The notes under the pieces: generated by a model
Seen by the model: only the letters and a program-made list of their open reading frames with translations
What the model was told of the DNA's origin: nothing
Databases searched by the model: none
In this document: positions 20,313 to 32,880 of the stretch, piece by piece
Layout: each line of letters begins with the position of its first letter
Numbering within the stretch: position 1 is the stretch's first letter
Position numbers and translations under genes: made by a program
Assembly: GCA_009193035.1 (NCBI GenBank)
Contig: SWDT01000103.1
Span: 124,001-188,000, forward strand
Length of the DNA: 64,000 nucleotides
Direction: 5' to 3'
Source of the DNA: Halicephalobus mephisto
Taxonomy: Eukaryota; Nematoda; Chromadorea; Rhabditida; Panagrolaimidae

Positions 20313-23300
20313 ATGGCCAGAATTCGAAACTTTGGAGGAGGTCGGAAAATTTCGATTATTTTATTTTTTATTCTATTTTCTACCGAAGTCAATTCCAAAG
20401 AAGAAAAACGATCAAAAATTCTTAAAGATGAATCTCTCGTGAGTTTTTTTAAATTTATTTAATTTTAAAAAACAAATCTAATAGCTCAAAATACAGTACT
20501 TTGATCGTTCGATTCCTGATTACGAAACAGTTCTGACTCCTGCCGATTTCGAAATGAGTACCCATATGTCCGAAGTTTTGCAATTCAACAACGAACAAGG
20601 AGATATTTGGGATTCAGACGCCATGTACAACACCGACAAGTTCGAAGGCGACATTGCCAATGACGTAAGAACTTAAAAAATACAAAAATTTTAAAAAAAG
20701 TAAAAAAAAAGTAAAAAAAAATTTTAAAAAAAGTAAAAAATAAAATTTTAAAAAAGTAAAAAAATAAAAAAAATTAAATTTAAAATAAATAAAATTTTAA
20801 AAAATTTAAAAAATTAAAAATTTAAATTTTAGAAAAATAACAAATTTTTAATTTTAAAAAAAATAAAAAAATTTAATTTTAATTTTTAAAAAATTTAAGA
20901 ATTTTGAATCTAGAAGTGTGAAAATTTTAAAAAGTAAGAAATTTTGATTTTTAAAAAATTAGATTTTAGAGAATATAAAAATTTTAAATGTGAAATGTTG
21001 GAATTATTTTTAGTTAAATGCTTCTACTGTTCCGTTATTTTTGATTGGGGGTACGTCGAACTCTAGAGGCACTAATCAGCATAACGCTATTCGTAACCGA
21101 CGTCAACTCTGGCCCAATGGAAAGATTCCTTACGCCATTTCCAGTCAGTACAGTAGCTACAGGTAAGAGGTTCTTACTGTAGAAAAAACTTCCATATGTA
21201 ATTGTTGTATCTGTCACGCCGAGTGACCCGCGTCCAGATGAGAGAGACAATACTGTAGAAAGATTTACTTAATAGATGCCTTAGGCACAATACAAAAATA
21301 CCATGTCAGACTCGATATAAATAACATATATCAACTTCCTGCCAAGAGAAACTGTATGTTCTCTTGTCGATGCTAAGGCAATCCGTTTGAGAGTAAATGA
21401 TCCCTGTTGACGTTAAGGAAATCTGTTCAGGACCAAGCGCTCCCTGTTGATACTCAAGCAATCCATTCGGGACCAAGTGATCCCTGTCGGTTGCGCTTCC
21501 CATTAAGGATGAGGTACCCGATCCAGCAGTAATGATGTTAATTTTACTAAAGTTACATACGTGTAGAGTATGGCATGTAATTTCGGAAGTATTAATTCCT
21601 AGTTGGATTGGTATACAGTAACAAAAAATTACTGTGGATTATGGAAATCTGCTCGATAAAATTTATAGTTAGAGTTATCAGAGACATCTGTATACTGTGT
21701 TTTTCAAAATTACAAAAAAAGTTGAAATCTATTAAAGTACAAAATTTTTTATTTTTTGATGTAATTTTTGAAGTATACTGTATACAGAAAATTCTAAAAA
21801 CTGAATATTGCCAAAAAGATAGAATTAAAATTTTTAAATAATTCTTCATACCGTATACTTCAGAAATTAAAACAAAAAAGACGAAATTTCGTAGTTTTTA
21901 TAGAAAATTTCTTATTTTTTGTTGTAATTTCTGAAGTATACTGTATACAGAAAATTCTAAAAACTTTGAATACCGTCAAGGGAACCTAGGATATAAGTTA
22001 TCGGAGACTTCTATGTACTGTACAGTTCAAAAGTTGTAACAAAAGACGAAATTTCGTAGTTTTTATAAAATATTCGAACTTTTTTCACAACTTCTGAAGT
22101 ACACTGTATATAGAAAATTCTAAAAACTTAAATTCCATCAACAAGATTCCAATCATCTACAGTACTTTCCTATTACCGTATAACAATTCAAATTTCACCC
22201 ACTACTTCTGAAATCGTTTATCATGTTGCATATTTCGAAACTTTTTAAGTCATATTTGGTTAATCAATAATCTTCCTAAGGATGGTTTAGAGTCACCAAG
22301 TTGACAGTTTAAAGATTACCGTTGGAATTATGTGGATTTTTTGCTATTGTTGACGATAGTGACGACAATACTTGCATCTGCAATTTTTCGTGTTTTTTCG
22401 AAAAAACTTATTTTCGCTCAGACGATGAAGTCAAAAACAGCAACCGGATCCGATTCGGTTTTGTTTATTCAGTTCGGTCGAATCCGAACATCTTGGTTAC
22501 ATTCTGTCAAAGTTCAAATGTTTTAAAAAAGTGAAAAATGATTAAAAATAATTTTAGTCGATCCGTGATTGCTAATTCTATGCAAGAATACACAAAAAAC
22601 ACGTGTGTTGAGTGGGTTCCTAAGACGAATGCAGATACAGATTACGTCTATATCATGCCTGATCGGGGGTGCTACTCTATGGTCGGCAAAACTGGGGGAA
22701 GACAGACCTTGTCCTTGGGCAACGGATGCATCCAGAAGGGTATCATCATCCACGAAATGATGCATGCCGTGGGGTTCTTCCACGAACAATCTAGAACCGA
22801 TCGTGATGACTACATCACGATCATGTGGAACAACATCCAGCCAGGCATGGCCGGACAGTTCGAGAAGTACAGTACTGCCACTATTCAGGCCCTGGGGTCG
22901 GACTACGATTACTCCTCCATCATGCATTACGGTCCGAAGGCATTCAGCAAAAACGGTCTTCCAACGATCGTCCCCAAACATAAGGCTACGATCGGACAAC
23001 GATCTGGATTCAGTTCTGTGGATTCTTACAAAATCAACGCTCTGTATGGATGTCCGACAAATGGAGGTCCTAGCACCTCTGCTCCCGCCACCCAAGGACC
23101 CCCTGCTCCTACTTATCCCACTTACCCCCCGGCTCCAGTCGTCACTATACTCCCTCAGACGACTACTCAACGTCCTTATCCCTCACCCCCAACGACGAAA
23201 CTCCCGCCCCCTCCGGTCATCGAGGAATGCAGAAACACCCGACCAGATTGCGATCAACTCGCCCAACAAGGCTGGTGTCAGAGAAACCCCGGCTGGATGA

Positions 23301-24386
23301 AGGATAACTGTCCGATTTCTTGTGGAATGTGCAAACCAAAACCAGTTCCTGAATGTGAAGATCTCCGAGTTGATTGTTCTGAACTTGTCAAACGTCGTTA
23401 CTGTATCATGGCTCAAAACTTTACTAGAATCTACTGTGCCAAATCTTGTGGATTCTGTTTCGCTCCTCCCGTTACTGAAATCCCTGATCCAGGACCGGGA
23501 CCCGTCGATCGTCCTGACAAACCCACTGTCATCACACAAATGCCCATGGTGACCTTCTGGCCAACTCTCAGGTAAATTTTATGTTTTATATTTTAAAAAA
23601 ACAATTTCAACAGGATACTGTAGTATCGGTTATGATTTTTGGATATTTATTAATAGTTTCATACATGGTAATTAAACTCAGGGAAGTAGAGGATTGTGTA
23701 CTCTACACAGAAAAGCGTAATTTTTGGTTTAATAACAATTACGCAAAAATTACAAATTTAATAATTATAAAAATACAAATTTAACAATTACGAAAAAAAT
23801 ACAAATTTATATACAGTAGAACTTGGATATAAGATATCCCCGCTATAACATATCTCTTGTTATAGCATATGATCTGAGTGAGTTTGATTAATTTGTTTTC
23901 ACATTTACCCCTCTATAATAAAGTAGAACTTTGTTATAAGATATCCCCGCTATAATATATCTCACGTTGTAGCATACGGTCTGAGTTAGCTTGGTTAGTC
24001 TGCCTTCAAATTTACCCCCTGCTATGATATATCCTTTCTTATAACATACGCTTTGGCCGATTCTAAGAAGATATCTTATATCCAAGTTCTACTGTATTAG
24101 TTTTAAATTTTTATACAAACAATTACCGTAATCTCTTCAGGGATTTCGTAGTAGGAGTTAATTCGCTTTTTGTTTCACTTTAATAATGAACTTATTTTTT
24201 AGGCCAGAAGAAAGCTCAACTGCCTCTCCGTCGACTTCTGCCCCGTCCCCCAGTCCCCAGCCAACCTCGACTCCTTGCCAAGACAGAAAACACTTCTGTG
24301 GTCATTGGAAGAATGCAGGATTCTGCAACGGAATCTTCATGGGATATATGAAGAAAAACTGCCCTGTTAGCTGCTCTTTCTGCTGA
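20313..24386 (+). CDS. astacin zinc metalloprotease (NAS family) with three ShK domains
   Basis: Five exons: 20313-20438, 20485-20664, 21014-21162, 22558-23571 and 24203-24386, 550 residues. Order: signal peptide (about 1-28), prodomain with the FEGD aspartate-switch motif at 95-98, dibasic cleavage RR just before QLWPNGKIPY (133 on), catalytic domain with HEMMHAVGFFHEQSR (zinc His 217, 221, 227; general-base Glu 218) and Met-turn SIMHYGPKAF (Met 274). Two six-Cys ShK domains follow a Pro/Thr linker, then another linker in the last exon and a third ShK domain ending at the stop. All catalytic residues are intact. It resembles the C. elegans NAS-13/14/15 subgroup. Such enzymes are secreted and act in cuticle, gut or matrix processing. 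The start ATG follows an acceptor TTTTTTAG by 3 bases. Introns 3 and 4 carry repeats and a MITE. A poly(A) signal AATAAA is at 24602. Confidence 0.95.
21371..21490. repeat. 40-bp tandem repeat, 3 copies, in astacin intron 3
   Basis: TCCCTGTTGA recurs at 21401 and 21441 and as TCCCTGTCGG at 21481, an exact 40-base period, with AATCYRTTCRGGACCAAG between. Confidence 0.85.
21640..22150. repeat. TACTGTA-rich repeat, copy 2 (family C)
   Basis: Lies in astacin intron 3 and nearly matches 9400-9750. One difference is an insertion of about 13 bases (ACCTAGGATATAA) near 21985 relative to the first copy. Confidence 0.85.
23814..24094. mobile_element. pogo/Tigger-like MITE, 281 bp, in astacin intron 4
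   Basis: Perfect 25-base terminal inverted repeats starting CAGTAGAACTTGGATATAAG, flanked on each side by TA, the target duplication of the Tc1/mariner superfamily. The CAGTAGAAC start recalls pogo/Tigger ends. The interior holds two diverged copies of a TATAAGATATCCCCGCTATA unit. It has no transposase and is non-autonomous. Identical arms suggest recent insertion. Confidence 0.88.
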
Positions 24387-26262
24387 AAATTTTTAATTCG
24401 GAAATGTCCCAACTAATTTATTTAATTTTTCACTAATACCTTGTTGATTTCCTTGACAGTTAAATAATGTTAAGATTTTGCCCTCGGGCATCTCAACGTG
24501 TACACTAAGTGAAAACCCAGTAAGCGCCAAAGGTGCAATTTTGGAAAACATCTTTTTGGAGAAAAGCCATTTTCTCGTGTTCATGATATTCTACCAATTA
24601 GAATAAATATATTTGACAATTTTTTATTTTGTACTTGGCCAAGGATCACTTATGGATTAATAAATTTTTTTATGAATATTAAACTAGAAAACAAAAGTAA
24701 AATAAAAATATTTACTGAAATAATAAGATATATAAAAAGTTATTATATATGCTCTTACACAAGACAACTAAGATTCTCACTCATGTCCTACAGTACTCTT
24801 TTTCCCTGATATTCAGGATATCGCTTAAACTCCTCTCTTTTTAGTTTAGTTTCTGTTTCAAGAGTAGTATAAGAATAGATAAGATTATGCTGATTACAAA
24901 CCGGCTGTTAAGATGAAAACAAAAGCATAATAACTGTATCTGTCTTATTGTTAAGTAAAGACAACATTTTCATAATTATCTAGAAGATGATAAACATAAA
25001 CGACTTCTTCATCGAAATAGGCATCAATTATGAAACATTTCTGAATTGTTTTTGGATTTTAGCACTTTATCAAACGTTTCAAAGTAATTACAATATAGGA
25101 TTATAAACATGATATACTCAGGCTTTGAATTTTTTTCCTCTATTGTTCGCGCATCTCAGCCTTTGATCATCTTCAAGGAATTCTTCCTCTTACTAGGATT
25201 GTCTTTTTGGTGCTCCTTCTGACCTCGCTTCTTTCTTTGATGAGTGTGTCTTGGCCGTTTGTAGTCAGATTGCGGCTGTCAAGGCCTGGATCTGCAGTCT
25301 TCGGACCAGGAATCGAGCTTTGATCTCATGAGTTTCACGTCATGTGTACTAAACGTTGTATTATTCGAAGACTTGTTTTTGTATTTTTTTAGAAAATTCC
25401 TAAATTCACGATCTCAAGATTATTTTCATTTGTATTACTGTCATGAAGGTGAATAAATAGTGAACTTCCGTAGAGTTTGACTTGTCTCTTGTGGATTTCA
25501 GCTTTTCGAAGTCCACAAATCGGGATGTCTAACTTTGTTTTTTTCTCAGATGAAACTGATTTCAATTTTAAGAAATTTCTTAAGTCTGTTTTTACCTCAT
25601 GGACTATGTATTCCTAAAAGTTATTTATTTATTTTATCAAGTCTCAGTCATAATACCGTATCATTTATCTGACCAACTTTATAAACATCAGAAGAAATTA
25701 TTGGGAACAATAATGGCACTAAAAGTTACGATCATCCCTTCATTAGTTGAATTTGCACTTACAATAAAATAAAAAATGTAGAAAATTACACTTGGTCACG
25801 AATAACGGAAAATAAAGTTTGGTTGATAAAAATAAAAATAAAAAGAAAATTTGGAGTGACTTTTTTTTGAACCGATATGGACGAACTAATTTGTAATTTT
25901 CTGTCAAAAGTGCTGTTAATCAATGACGACTGAATTGTTTCAATTCAAGTGAGTTTCTATATATTTCAAAATTCTAAATTCCGTGTTTTATGAATTACTT
26001 CGCAACTCCTTTATTGATAGTAAGATAACTTTTCTTTCCGTAAAAGTAAAATCTCCTTCAATTTGAAAACTATTCCTTGGTAATTCTGATTAGTAAGTGG
26101 CATTTACTTATCTTCCAGAATAACAAATTTAAGTTGTATTCATTATTTAACTGTCAATCGAATGAAGAAACAAATATATTAATAACCAGTTTTAAGAGGC
26201 GGAGTCATTGAGAATACTCATCGACACACATATTCACTTTCGTCATTTCAGTGATTGCAACG
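24387..26262. other. intergenic, unusually low in homopolymer arrays
   Basis: AT-rich but without the tandem arrays seen elsewhere. 25130-25340 is of ordinary composition and reads Lys/Arg-rich on minus (PRHTHQRKKRGQKEHQKDN) in a short frame broken by stops. An open frame of 63 codons on minus (24584-24393) overlaps the astacin 3' UTR; I do not call it a gene. Confidence 0.4.
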
Positions 26263-27598
26263 ATGAAGAATATTTTATTTTCGCTATTGATAATATTTCC
26301 CTTGGTGAGTTCAGAGTATATAAGGGCATGTTATTTCACCAGTTGGGCTCGAAATCGTCCATCTCCTGCCGATTTTCGTCCAGAAAACTATATTCCTGGT
26401 CTGTGTACTCATATATTCTATACTGCTGGAACTATAAACGCAGATTACACCGCAACAGTTATATCTTCTGATGATCTCTCTGATGAACACCATAGTGGAT
26501 ATTTTGAAAGAGTTGTCAAATTGAAAGAAAAACAACCTGGATTAAAGATCAGCCTTTCCTTCCGAATTCTGAACTTTAATGATGCACAAAGGAAAGAACT
26601 GCTTTCGAATCCAGAAAACAGAAAAGAGTTTATCAACTCTGCTATTGAACTTATTAATCAATATCATTTCGATGGAATTGGTATTGATTGGCAATTCTAT
26701 ATATTAAACACCAAAGCAGATTTCGCGTTGTTTATGAAGGAATTGAAAGCTGCTGTTCAAGACAAAATAGTCACGATACGTACTGAGTATGAAAAAATGA
26801 CTATTGATACTATATATGATATTCCTACATTGGCTGACTTAGTAGATTTCGTTAATGTGGCCACTTATGGTATGATCTCAATGGGGGAACCTAAAGTCCA
26901 GCATCACAGTCCCTTATATCGCAGTAAAATCAATCCTTATGATTGGAATGCAGATTTCGCCCTTAATTACTGGGCAAAGAAGGGAATGCCGAAGAAGAAA
27001 ATTGTAATGGGAATTGCCACTTATGGAATAGGATGGAGGCTTGCAGATCCCGACAACACAATACTTGGAGCTCCGAAAAAAGAAGATCTTCCAACACAAA
27101 TGTACACTCGAGAAGAAGGAATCGCAGGTTATTACGAAATCTGTAAACTGAAAGGAAAGAAGTTTTGGGAGAACAATATGAAAGTACCATATATAGTCAG
27201 TGGTGATCATTGGTATGGCTATGATGATGTTGAATCGATTGAAATAAAAATGGAATGGATCAGAGAAAATGGATTCGGAGGCGCGTTTGTATCGAGTCTT
27301 GATCTCGACGATTTTAATGAAATTTGTGGTGAGGGGAAGTATCCGTTAACGAAAGCAGTTAAAGCGTATCTTGAAGGTAACTCCTTTTCATAAAATGTTT
27401 AAATATTCGAATTCAATTTCAGCGTTTTCGTGTCCAAACTCAGAAGGAACCTTTGCTGATCCAGAAAGTTGCACACGTTTTTACAGATGTCTTGAGGGCC
27501 ATGCCAGTCACATTTACTGTCCTCCTTACAAAGAATTTAATAAAGAATCACTCTCTTGTGTTCCTGCTTATGGCTGTTCTCGAGGAAAATTAACGTGA
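26263..27598 (+). CDS. chitinase-like protein, GH18 with CBM14, predicted catalytically dead
   Basis: Two exons, 26263-27376 and 27423-27598, 429 residues. A signal peptide (MKNILFSLLIIFPLVSS) leads into a GH18 barrel: YIRACYFTSWARNRP, then the catalytic strand FDGIGIDWQF, then HHSPLYRS and GMPKKKIVMGIATYGIGW. The family's active motif is DGxDxDxE; here residues 137-144 read DGIGIDWQ, so the second Asp is Gly 140 and the acid/base Glu is Gln 144. The usual M-x-Y-D near the sugar site reads ATYGM. Hydrolysis is therefore very unlikely, and a chitin-binding lectin role is the natural inference. The last exon encodes a six-Cys CBM14 (peritrophin-A) chitin-binding domain. The first exon is 1.1 kb without an intron, unlike neighbours. 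The acceptor CATTTCAG lies 12 bases before the ATG. Confidence 0.93.
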
Positions 27599-28605
27599 TT
27601 GAATAAGTAGAAAAAATTAATTATTAAAAGTGACAGAAAGAAAACATGTGAATATCATAACAATTTTTTTATTGTGTTCGATATGATGATTAATCCTAAT
27701 TGATTATCTGGTTTGAGGGTACCAAGTAAACAATTTGAGTACTACTTTGGGAAAAATGAAGCTTGATGATTGAATTACTATTGAAGAATTTTTTCATTTT
27801 CTTGTTACTACATTTTTTTTGTACATTTTGAAGAAATCTACAAACCATATTTCATGGCATATTACAGTATATCCCAAGAAATGCATTTTTAGCTTTAATT
27901 GTTTTAGAAGAGAATTTTTTACAACTGATCAGAGTAACTTAAATCATTTTTGAGATATTCAAGTTATCTCCAGGAATTCAGAAACTGGAATAATTTATTC
28001 AAAATTTCAAATACAGAATCTTAGTTCATTAGCTGTTCTTCTAGAAGACAATTTTAAAAATTTTATTTGTTAAATTAAATATTAAAACTAAAATTTAAAA
28101 AATCCAATGACTTCAGAAAACAGCGTCGAAAATTGAATCCTAAAAAATTTCCATGTTTAAATTTTGATTATTTATTATTTGCTTCAGAATCTGAAACTTC
28201 ATCAGATGATAGTTTAGAATGAAAAATTATTTTTTAATTTTTTTCAATAAAAAAAATTTCACTTTTATTTTAAGTTTTAACATGGATTTTTTGCAACAAA
28301 GTTAAAAAAAAGAATTTTTATATGACATAAAAGAACCCTACTTTAAGTAGCATAAACAGTAAGATAAAAGTGGATAATTTGAAAGATAAGGAATTTTATA
28401 TGGACCACATGACAGAAGAGCTTCAACAAGTTTTCCTTTGTCTGGCCGTGTGCGCCGGATGCTGCCTGTTTAGCCTCGACCGCATTCATCCAATCGACTG
28501 AGAATTCGACTTCCATATAATTTTTCACTTCAATTTCGCTCGGAAAACCTTCAATACCCTCTTATTACTAAAACATGGAAATTGTAAAAATAATTTCAGG
28601 GAATT
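27599..28605. other. intergenic between chitinase-like and TMEM104 genes
   Basis: Mostly AT-rich. A 61-codon open frame on minus (28528-28343) starting MKNYMEVEFSVDWMNAVEAK covers a GC-richer patch (28410-28520). It could be a first exon of an unseen gene, but no partner exon was found. Confidence 0.35.
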
Positions 28606-31600
28606 ATGCCCGGAATCGAGGACAATTCCGGACAGAGTTTCTCCACAACTGTAGGTTTTGATTTTATATGTTAAATTTGGTTTTTCATATATGAATTCCA
28701 GGTTGGGTTACTTTATGTGTTCAACTTGATCGTAGGAACTGGTGCTTTGGCATTGCCTAAGGCGTTCCAGACAGCAGGATGGGCTTTGGGGACCTTGTTG
28801 CTGCTCATCTCTGGATTCGTCAGGTGAACACAAAAGTTTAAAAAACATTAATTTTTAATAATTCTAGCTACATCTGCGCTACCTTCGTGGTGGAAGCCAT
28901 GAGTGTGACTAACGCTGTGCTGAAATCCAATGGAGAATTCCAAAACAGAATCCACTCTTTGGAAGACGAAGATACAGGTACATTTACACAAGTCATTCAT
29001 AATTTAGAATTACTGGTTATGATTTAGTTTACTATACAGTAACAGAATAGTGTGTATTTTAGAGAATTCAAAGTAGATTCTGGAATCTGAGTAACTATGT
29101 TTTTGAAGCTTCTGATTCTGAAGTTTCGGCATTTATAACTACTTCGTAATGTGGTTTTTGATTTCCGAATCACTGGTTGGAAGTTGGTCCGCTCTAGAAA
29201 TACGGTTTTTTATATATTGACAAGATTCCAAGGATAGAATTTACAATTTTGAATTACCTGATGTTTCGGAAACTCCAGATTCTGAAGTTATGACATTTAA
29301 AAAAAATTACAATCGGTAATTTCGAAATTATAAACTATAATATAAATCCTTAAATCATGATTCCTATTAGTTGTAGATTACAGTAACAGTTGACTTAGGA
29401 TACATTTTTTAATTAAAGAACTGAAAAACCAATATAATCTATCACTTTAGAATTATCAGTTTCATCATATAATATTAAGCAACCTTATATTTTAGAACAT
29501 CTACAATTTGAACTGATATTTCTAAAGCTACTGTTTTAGAAGTAAGCGAAGAATTCAAATTTAATGTCATAATTTCAAAATCGGAAGCTTTAGAGACATC
29601 ATAGATATCTGAAATTCTAGATGCTACTGTAAGGATTATAACAATTTATACTTTTTATTACTCTATGCTAAATGAGTACATAATATAGTATATAGGTACA
29701 TTAAAACAGCTCTGGTGTATTAGATATATTGTATTCAATGTATCGATACGTTAAGTTGATATCGGTACATTATAATTGATACATCGATTCATTAAAACAG
29801 CTCTGATGTATTGAGTACATTATGTTCAATGTGATGGTATATATGTGTAACATTAATGTATTATATTTAATCTATGGACACATTAAAACGACTGATATGT
29901 CGGGTACACTATATTTAATGTGGTGATACATTGAATGTAATGTATCTCGTATCAGAACGGTTTTAATATATCCATAGATTGAATATAATACATCAATGTT
30001 ACACTTATATACGAGCACATTGAATTTATTGTACCCATTACATCAGAGCTGTTTTAATGAATCGATGTATCATATACTGTTAGGTCCTCGATTACAGAGT
30101 TCATTGGTAGCAGGAATAGACAATGGGGACAAAATACAATCTCTCCTAAGTAAGGGAGAAAGTCCTTTTTTAGACTAATACGGGCTGTCGGGGACTGGGG
30201 ATAACTACTTTCTGATAGCATGTTATTCCTCCTGCCATCTTTGACTCTCTGGTCCCAACATATATAATGTATCGACATCGACTTAACATATCTGATACAT
30301 TGAGCGCATTATATCCGGTACATTGGGACCGTTTTAATGTATTTTTTTTACTACTGTATGTTAAGGAACATTAAAACCAATAATTCTAAAATTCTAAACC
30401 TTGTTTTATACAATTTTGTTCTCCAGATGAAGCAGAGGATTCTCCAGAAGAACGATATGATGAAGAAGCACGAAATTTCGAAATCACTAAAAAAGTGGAA
30501 TTAAGCGAAATGTCTCTGATTCTGCTTGGACGAATCGGAGTCATCGGGACTTATTTGATCCTCACCCTCTACCTCTTCGGGGACTTGGCTATATATTCAA
30601 CTACTGTACCTAAATCGTTGATGAATGTTCTTTGTGAATCTCCAAATGCGACTCACATCACTTCTGATCTTCCTTGTTATTCTGGAAGCTTCGAGAATTT
30701 CTCCAGAATGACCGTATACCGTATCTGTGTGGTTATTTTCGCTGCTTTTTGTCTTCCGTTGGTTTTAATAGGAATGGCCAGAACGAAATACATCCAACTT
30801 GCGACTACAGTATCCAGATGGACAGCATTCAGTTTGATGATAATTCTGGCTTCAATGCAGTTAATCCAAGAAGGCCCTCAGGCAACGCCCCCCGCGATGG
30901 ACTTCCACGGATTCGGATCGCTTTTCGGAGTCGCTATTTATGCTTTCATGTGTCATCACAGTATTCCTGGATTAATTATTCCAATTAAAAACAAAAATTA
31001 CTTCAATTACAAATTAATATTCGTTTATGGAATTATTTTTGTTTTTTATTGCACTTTGTCCGTCACTGGATCCTTCGCATTCCACAACGTTCAAGACGTC
31101 TATACACTTAATTTCCTACATGATGACAAGTCCGATTTTTTCTACAGTATTGTCGATTATTTTCTGGCTTTGTTTCCGGTGTTTACTCTGACTTCGAGTT
31201 ACATTATCGTGGCCATAACCCTCTCTAACAACCTCAGGGTACTGGTGACCATGTTTAGGCCCTCCAGGTAAGGCTTTCTAAAACTAAAATTATAATAAAT
31301 CATTTTTGACAAAATACTGTAGGTAAAATTTTCTGGATACCTGGGGATTTTTATATATAATAATTACTTCTAAAGGATCATGTGCCCTAATCTGAGAATT
31401 TCGAAATTCAAAGATATTTTAAAATTAATTATGAATTAATCACAAAAAATCAGTTATTGTGTAGGCTACTGTATTTTTTAATAAATTTTAAAAATTTTCA
31501 TCTAGATCATTTCTGAGAATTTTAAAATTATTATGATTACATTTTTAAAAAATCAGATAAATTTTACTTTTTTGGTCTTGACTGGAAAGTTTTAGAAATT

Positions 31601-32314
31601 CTCGTCAGGACCATTTATAACAATTTTAATTTTTAAATTTTTAAAGCAGTATTATTGTGATTATATAATTTTAAAATTCACAAATATCAAATTTTACTTT
31701 TTTGATCTTGACTGGAAAGTTTTAGAAATTCTCGTCAGGACCATTTTGGAGAAATTAAAATTTTAAAAATATGATTACAATTTGGTCTTTCGGAAATGAA
31801 AAATTTTTTTCGGTCCCAACTGGAAGGTTGCAAAAGATTCCATCAAGATATTTCCATAAAAAAGTTAATTTATGGTTTTTATAAAAGTAATTATTTCAGT
31901 GAATCGACAGGAGTGGAAAATGAGGCCCTTTTGAACAGCGGTTCCGACACAGAAGATGCCATAGAATTACGACCGTCTTCAAATTCGTCAGAAAATTATT
32001 CCGTTTTTGGCGATCAATTTAGTCATTATGTTATTCCGGTGATTGCTATTTTTTTTCCGACAATTCTTTCTTTTTTTAATGATAATGTTTTATTTTTGGC
32101 TTCTGTAACGGGTTCGTACCCCGGAGTCGGAGTCCAGTTCGTGATCCCCTCCTGTTTGGTGCTTGGTGCCAGGAAATTTGTAAAAAATAAGTTTCAAAAA
32201 ATTCCAAAAACTTTGAAAAGTCCTTTCTGTCACGATATATGGCCCATTTTGACTTTGATCTGGGCTGGGTTTACTGTAATCAACGTCACTATTCATCTTT
32301 TTCATTTCGGGTAA
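28606..32314 (+). CDS. TMEM104: TMEM104-like multi-pass membrane protein
   Basis: Five exons: 28606-28650, 28702-28823, 28868-28977, 30427-31267 and 31900-32314, 510 residues. It begins with LLYVFNLIVGTGALALPKAF, near-identical in pattern to human TMEM104 YVFNLIVGTGALTMPKAF, and later has YLFGDLAIYSTTVP, TKYIQL..VSRW, FMCHHSIPGLI, YTLNFLHDD and a final GVGVQFVIPSCLVLGARK, all in the human order. About ten or eleven TM helices of the amino-acid transporter (AAAP/APC) fold; substrate unknown. An acidic loop lies between exons 3 and 4. The start ATG is 6 bases after acceptor TTTCAG. AATAAA at 32364 supports the stop at 32314, but GG|GTAATT at that stop could also splice to an in-phase exon at 33080. 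Intron 3 holds a family A element. Confidence 0.92.
29650..30360. repeat. family A satellite-like element with internal insertion, TMEM104 intron 3
   Basis: Built of GGTACATTAAAACAGCTCTG and TATTCAATGTATCGATAC words. A block of about 190 bases of ordinary sequence (roughly 30075-30262) interrupts it, flanked by the same satellite words. Confidence 0.7.
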
Positions 32315-32394
32315 TTTTTATTTTTAAAATAAATTTGTAATTTTTATTCATATTGTGGTGAAAAATAAAGATTTAATAATTATTTTGAATTTTT

Positions 32395-32880
32395 AGGATT
32401 TTCAAGAAAATCAGAAATTTAGGGAAAAATTTTAATGAATTTTTACAAATGCCAAATTTACCATTTTTGTCACTTTTGTTTTTTTTTACTTTTGCGCGGG
32501 AATTTGGAAAATTAAAAGTAATTTTTTAAAATTATTTCATTGATTTTTCAATTTTTTAAGAAGTTTAAAAATTTAGGGAAAAATTTGAATAAATTTTTAC
32601 ATATGCCAAATTTACCATTTTTGTCACTTTTGTTTTTTTTTACTTTTACGCGGGAATTTGGAAAATTAAAAGTAATTTTTTAAAATTATTTTATTACTGA
32701 TTTTTTAATTTTTTAAGAAGTTTAAAAATGTAAGAAAAAAATTTGAATAAATTTTTACATATGTCGGATATACCATTTTTGTCACTTTTGTTTTTTTTAC
32801 CTTTTACGCGGGAATTTGAATAATTTTTTACAAATGCGGGATTTATTTTTTTGTTTTTTTTTACCTTTTGCGCGGGAATT
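32395..32880. repeat. ~155-bp tandem repeat downstream of TMEM104
   Basis: CGCGGGAATTTG recurs at 32495, 32649 and 32807 with the flanking CCATTTTTGTCACTTTTG, then a short unit at 32871. Confidence 0.85.

Noticed and set aside
22322..22534. Open frames just upstream of astacin exon 4
   Set aside because: They sit inside intron 3; joining them breaks the otherwise perfect astacin phase at SSYS|RSV.
24393..24584. 63-codon minus-strand frame antisense to the astacin 3' end
   Set aside because: Could be a small secreted peptide, but it has no homologue I know, no splice partner, and lies within the expected 3' UTR of a strong gene.
25290..25345. tRNA-like words (CTCGATTCCTGG on minus)
   Set aside because: No full cloverleaf with A and B boxes at proper spacing could be built.
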